DNA from: Sphagnum magellanicum
Lineage: Eukaryota; Streptophyta; Sphagnopsida; Sphagnales; Sphagnaceae
Assembly (NCBI GenBank): GCA_021904315.1
Contig: CM038920.1
Span: forward strand, 12,400,001 to 12,464,000
Direction: 5' to 3'
DNA length: 64,000 nt
A model generated the notes under the pieces. It was not told the DNA's origin, made no database searches, and was given only the letters and a program-made list of their open reading frames with translations. Below are positions 60,422 through 64,000 of the stretch, one piece after another. Positions within the stretch are counted from its first letter, which is position 1. Each line of letters begins with the position of its first letter. A program made the translations under genes and the position numbers.

Positions 60422-61939
60422 AGAAATCCTCCTTCCAACATTGGGTTGGTCATGAACCCACACTAGCAGTTGAGGTCAATTTGGGCACCCTTCATGCAAA
60501 AGCAGACACATCTGGGCCAAAAAAGACGCTCCATGTTGTGCCACCATCATTTAGGACATTGGTTGAAGTGAATTCAGGTACCCTCAATGCAAACACATAC
60601 AATTCCAGGTCGTGGAAAGATTCCATGTTGTGCCACCATCATTTGGGGGTGGGTGGAACTCAAAATTGTTGCAGCTTCTGTCTCAAATAATGAGAGACTA
60701 TGGCTTGTAGTTAGATTAGTTCTTCACCAACTTTAGGCTCGTCCTGGTTGCAGAGAAATCCTATAGGAACACAAACAGATAGCTAGCTTAAGAAGTAAGA
60801 TCTTGAAATCAGGGATTCAGCTTTGGTGTGTCAAGCTTTGCCACCATTCTGGACATCAATCAAAGTCCTGTTGAGTATTTGAGATGTGCAACAACCTTCA
60901 GTTGATCAAACTTGAAAACACTTGATTGAGATATTTGAGCTATTCCAGCAGATTTGGGGGGACTGTTTGAATTCTACCACGTTTGCAGTGCATTAGTGAC
61001 CCTAGAGGGTGCTCCTGTGATGTAAGATGAGTTTCTATAATTGATCTAACTTCACTGATTTTATATGCCATTCCTTTGGGGGCTAATTTATTTTCTGAGG
61101 ACAACCTGTTACCATGGATTCAATGTTTTAAGGAAATGCATTGGACTAAACTTATTTTGTTACACCCGCATTCATGAATCATTTGCATTCATAAATCATT
61201 TGACAGTTTATACTCTCGCAACTTACTACTTTTTCCTCTTCATGCATGAACCTTTCTTTTTAGAGTTAGTGTGTTCTCCTTTTGCATTGATGGATCTCTA
61301 CAACCTCCAAGGCTGACCTAAGGAAGCCAAGATCATGGACATGAAGTATATTGGATGGATGGGTTTTAAAGATGATGGGTTGATGGGTGACCCACAATTT
61401 ATGTGTTGAAGGTTTCTTATCAAAAGAATGCAACACCATTGCTATATATTAACCCTTCCAGAGTGCTCAGAACACCCCATCCTTTGTGGAGGAAAAAGTT
61501 CTGCTCGGTTATGTGCCTTCCAGATACACTAGGAATTTTGTTGTCAAGCACCCTTATTTATCTCGGGAATGCTCCACCCACTCCTAAGGCATTACCCTAC
61601 TCTTAAATTTTCCTTTCCTCCTATGGATGATTTCTTTTTTAGAATGATGCAATGCAAAGAGAAGCTGCCCTAGAATTGCAGGGAGAATCTGCCCTAGAAA
61701 TTTGAGATTTTTTTATCATAGAGGACTCTGAGTAAAAGAGCGTTACGGAGTTGTGGATGAGGGAATAGAGGGGCTAATTACAGGCACAACAGATGGCCTA
61801 CAGGGATGAATTTTTATGGATGTGGATTTGTTTTTTCATCCTATTGTGATGAAGCCCCTTGAACGCGGAGCTGCTAACCTTGTGTGTGTGTGTGTTGGTG
61901 GGGGGATTGTTGCAGAAACAAGTGAGGGGGAGGGTAACG
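60422..61939. other. ZIP 3' UTR and intergenic, no further gene
   Basis: Short frames only. Presumably holds the ZIP 3' end and the CPP1 promoter; no clear TATA box was picked out. Confidence 0.5.
60477..60644. repeat. Two-copy 92-bp duplication in the ZIP 3' region
   Basis: TCCATGTTGTGCCACCATCA occurs at 60,530 and 60,622. Both copies are preceded by a (G/T)ACCCTCAATGCAAA-like stretch, giving a 92-bp tandem duplication just after the stop codon. Confidence 0.85.
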
Positions 61940-64000
61940 ATGGCGTTGGCTGTGTCCTTCTCCCCTTCCTTCTCTCTGTCCTTGCGCTGCAGTTCTCCCT
62001 GCGGACATCATTCTGGTATGTTTCTTTCTTGTTTTCGCCATTTCGTGGTTTTTTCTCATTGTGATTTATACTTTTGTTGTTTGTTTGTTTGTTTGTGAGT
62101 GGGATGCAAGCAGTGGAATTCTTTGGAAATGAAAGTTAAATACATCGTTCCCTTCTCTCTTTCTATTGACAATTGTGAGGATGAAGATGACATTTTCTCC
62201 AGAGCTGGGAATTCGACATGTCCTTAGGGCAAACTGTTTTTTTGTTTGTAGGTTCAAGAAACAAGTCATGGAATTCCGTTCACCAGTTTCAGTCCTTGAA
62301 TGGGAAGAGTATTCCACCTGGATTCTGTGTCGTCCCCTTGAGGTAGGTTACTCTTCTTTCTCTCTGTCTCCGTTTCCTTGCTTGCATATGGCCAAGGGTA
62401 TCTCAGGGTTTATGGTCTAAGTCTAGGCACAATTCAATTCTGTGTCACAAACCCTAGCCAGCTTTGAGGTCAAGGAAAATGCATGATGCTGGAGTTAGCT
62501 GTTTAGTTTTAGGGTTTTTGCAGCTTGTAGCTATAATACCCTTATAGTCTCAAGCTTCCAGGGTGTTAAGGCTGCTGGAATCCTGCATCCTAAATTGCCT
62601 TTCTTTTCCCTCTGCACCCCCTGTAACTCGGGGTTTTGATGTCAACAACAATTAAGTTTTGGTGGTTTTTATGTGTATCAGGGTATCATGGCCAAGATGG
62701 AACTTGTCAACTGGTTTTACTTGTACTGCAATGGATGCTTCCATCGGTGGTGCAGGGCCAGGTACATGTTCCATGCCCTAAATCACAGGTTCATAAACCT
62801 GATTTCAATCTCTTGTTTCTTTTACATCTTTTAAGTCTCTGAATTTACTTCTTTGTACATGCAACACAACACTGCTGCAGTCCTTGCAGTAGGTATGCAA
62901 TGTATCAAATATTCTCTGTTATTCAAAGGGTTTGATTTTTAAAGGTTAAATATGGGTCACCACAGTTTCTTCAAATCATATGGAACACAATATGAAATAA
63001 CTATTTGGAGGTTTTTGTTAATCCATGGGGAAGTAGGTGGTATTCATGATAGCATCAAAGTGACATCTGTTGTTAATTAAGCATTCCAATTCTGAACAGT
63101 TCAACCAGTATTTCCGAGAGTGAATGTACGTGACCCCTACAAGCGTCTGGGAGTAAGCCGTGACTCCTCTGAAGAAGAGATTCGAGAAGCTCGAAATTAT
63201 TTGTCTGAACAGGTAACTTGCAAACATTTGACCCATAGTGTAAAGTGTTCTTGGGACCTGGTCTCAGTGTATTGAGGTCTAAAACGTTTTGTCACCAGGT
63301 CCTTGTTGAATTTTGTGACTTTTCAATCTAGTTCTGTTCTCCGGATTGAAAGGAAAACTCAATCTGTTTGTCCATTATTATGAGCTGTTTTGTGTCCAGG
63401 AAATGTCTGTTTGATATCATTTGGAGGTTGATATCATTTGTCTGAATGTACCTGAATGTAACTTACATAATTCTTTCTGCTAAAAGTCAGCATCTGTGTG
63501 TTGGTTTTGCTGAACTCTTTTTAAGTATGCGGACCATGAAAGAAGCCGAGAATCCATAGAGGCTGCATATGATAAGATTATAATGGGCAGTTTCCGGGAG
63601 CGGAAGAGGTCGAAAATCAATTTGAAGAGCAACTTGAAGAAAAAAGTGGCAGAGTCACCTCCATGGATTCGGAATCTTGCGAATATGGTTGAAGTTCCCA
63701 GTTCTACTGTGATTTCTCAACGGGCTATTCTCTTTGGACTTCTTGGAGTTTGGAGTGTAATGAATCCTGCAGAAGGGGGCCCTGCTTTTCAGGTCACATC
63801 TCCCCCTATTACAGTTCTATTATCAGTTACACAAGTCTGGGAGTGAGTTCCAGTTGACATTTGTATGGTGGTTGGCTCATTGTTAGTTGAGTTTTCAATG
63901 TACCTGATGTTTATTTACCCCACAATTTGCAGGTGGCAGTCTCACTGGCAGCATGCATATATCTTCTACATGACCGCTTGAAGAGTCTTGGTAGGGCTAT
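61940..64000 (+). CDS. CPP1: CPP1/CDF1: chloroplast J-like chaperone of protochlorophyllide oxidoreductase (3' end beyond window)
   Basis: CPP1 (also CDF1) is a plastid membrane protein that stabilises light-dependent protochlorophyllide oxidoreductase, needed for chlorophyll synthesis. Exons deduced: 61,940-62,015, 62,252-62,342, 62,682-62,761, 63,100-63,212, 63,526-63,792 and 63,933-64,000 (partial). All introns are GT..AG and phases join without a stop. The N-terminus [19 protein letters not shown] is a typical transit peptide (Ser-rich, few acids). Exon 4 opens the J-like domain with [20 protein letters not shown]; as in the family, no HPD triad is present. Exon 5 has [19 protein letters not shown] and the first membrane segment ending in [10 protein letters not shown]. 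Exon 6 begins [12 protein letters not shown]. About 232 residues are visible; the remaining membrane segments lie past the edge. Confidence 0.9.

Noticed and set aside
1..64000. tRNA and rRNA genes
   Set aside because: I looked for GGTTCRA-type T-loops with paired stems and for rRNA-like blocks and found none I could support by eye; a tRNAscan run would be decisive.

Overview
The window is nuclear DNA of a land plant. Spliced genes have GT..AG introns, and their proteins are plant-type: an RER1 cargo-retrieval receptor, a two-domain ZIP metal transporter, and the plastid J-like protein CPP1/CDF1. The rest is mostly long AT-rich sequence full of decayed DNA transposons, tandem repeats and homopolymer runs. 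This low gene density, together with decayed hAT and piggyBac transposases, suggests a large-genome non-flowering plant, perhaps a fern. That is inference; no marker gene settles it.

Layout. 1-4,660: tetranucleotide-rich sequence, the C-terminal half of a dead hAT transposase, telomere-like motifs, and a 230-bp tandem repeat running into the RER1 leader. 4,660-6,924: RER1, three coding exons. 6,925-25,000: no convincing gene, but many repeats, including a 43-bp array, a 1.1-kb degenerate satellite, a 161-bp array, a ~980-bp foldback element with ~340-bp arms, a 52-bp array and an ~80-bp array. 25,000-26,842: a single-exon gene for a Ser-rich plant protein of unknown function, with a GA-rich leader and a 78-codon upstream ORF. 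26,843-34,600: a 35-bp array, two MITE-like elements and anonymous sequence. 34,690-36,480: a decayed piggyBac transposase. 36,500-57,400: tandem repeats with a 49-nt T tract, a diverged repeat whose sister copy lies at 13.1 kb, two further inverted-repeat elements, the N-terminal two-thirds of a second dead hAT transposase, and a GC-rich LTR-like island. 57,500-64,000: gene-dense end with the ZIP transporter (one coding exon) and CPP1 (six exons seen, running off the end).

The four supported genes all lie on the plus strand and act separately: Golgi-to-ER retrieval (RER1), metal transport (ZIP), chloroplast protochlorophyllide oxidoreductase stability (CPP1), and one unknown. I saw no operon-like or biosynthetic cluster and no clearly new system. 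The most unusual items are the plant piggyBac remnant, the foldback element and the two hAT fragments that cover complementary halves of one transposase family. Exon limits were deduced by hand from splice consensus, reading phase and remembered protein families. No search was run.
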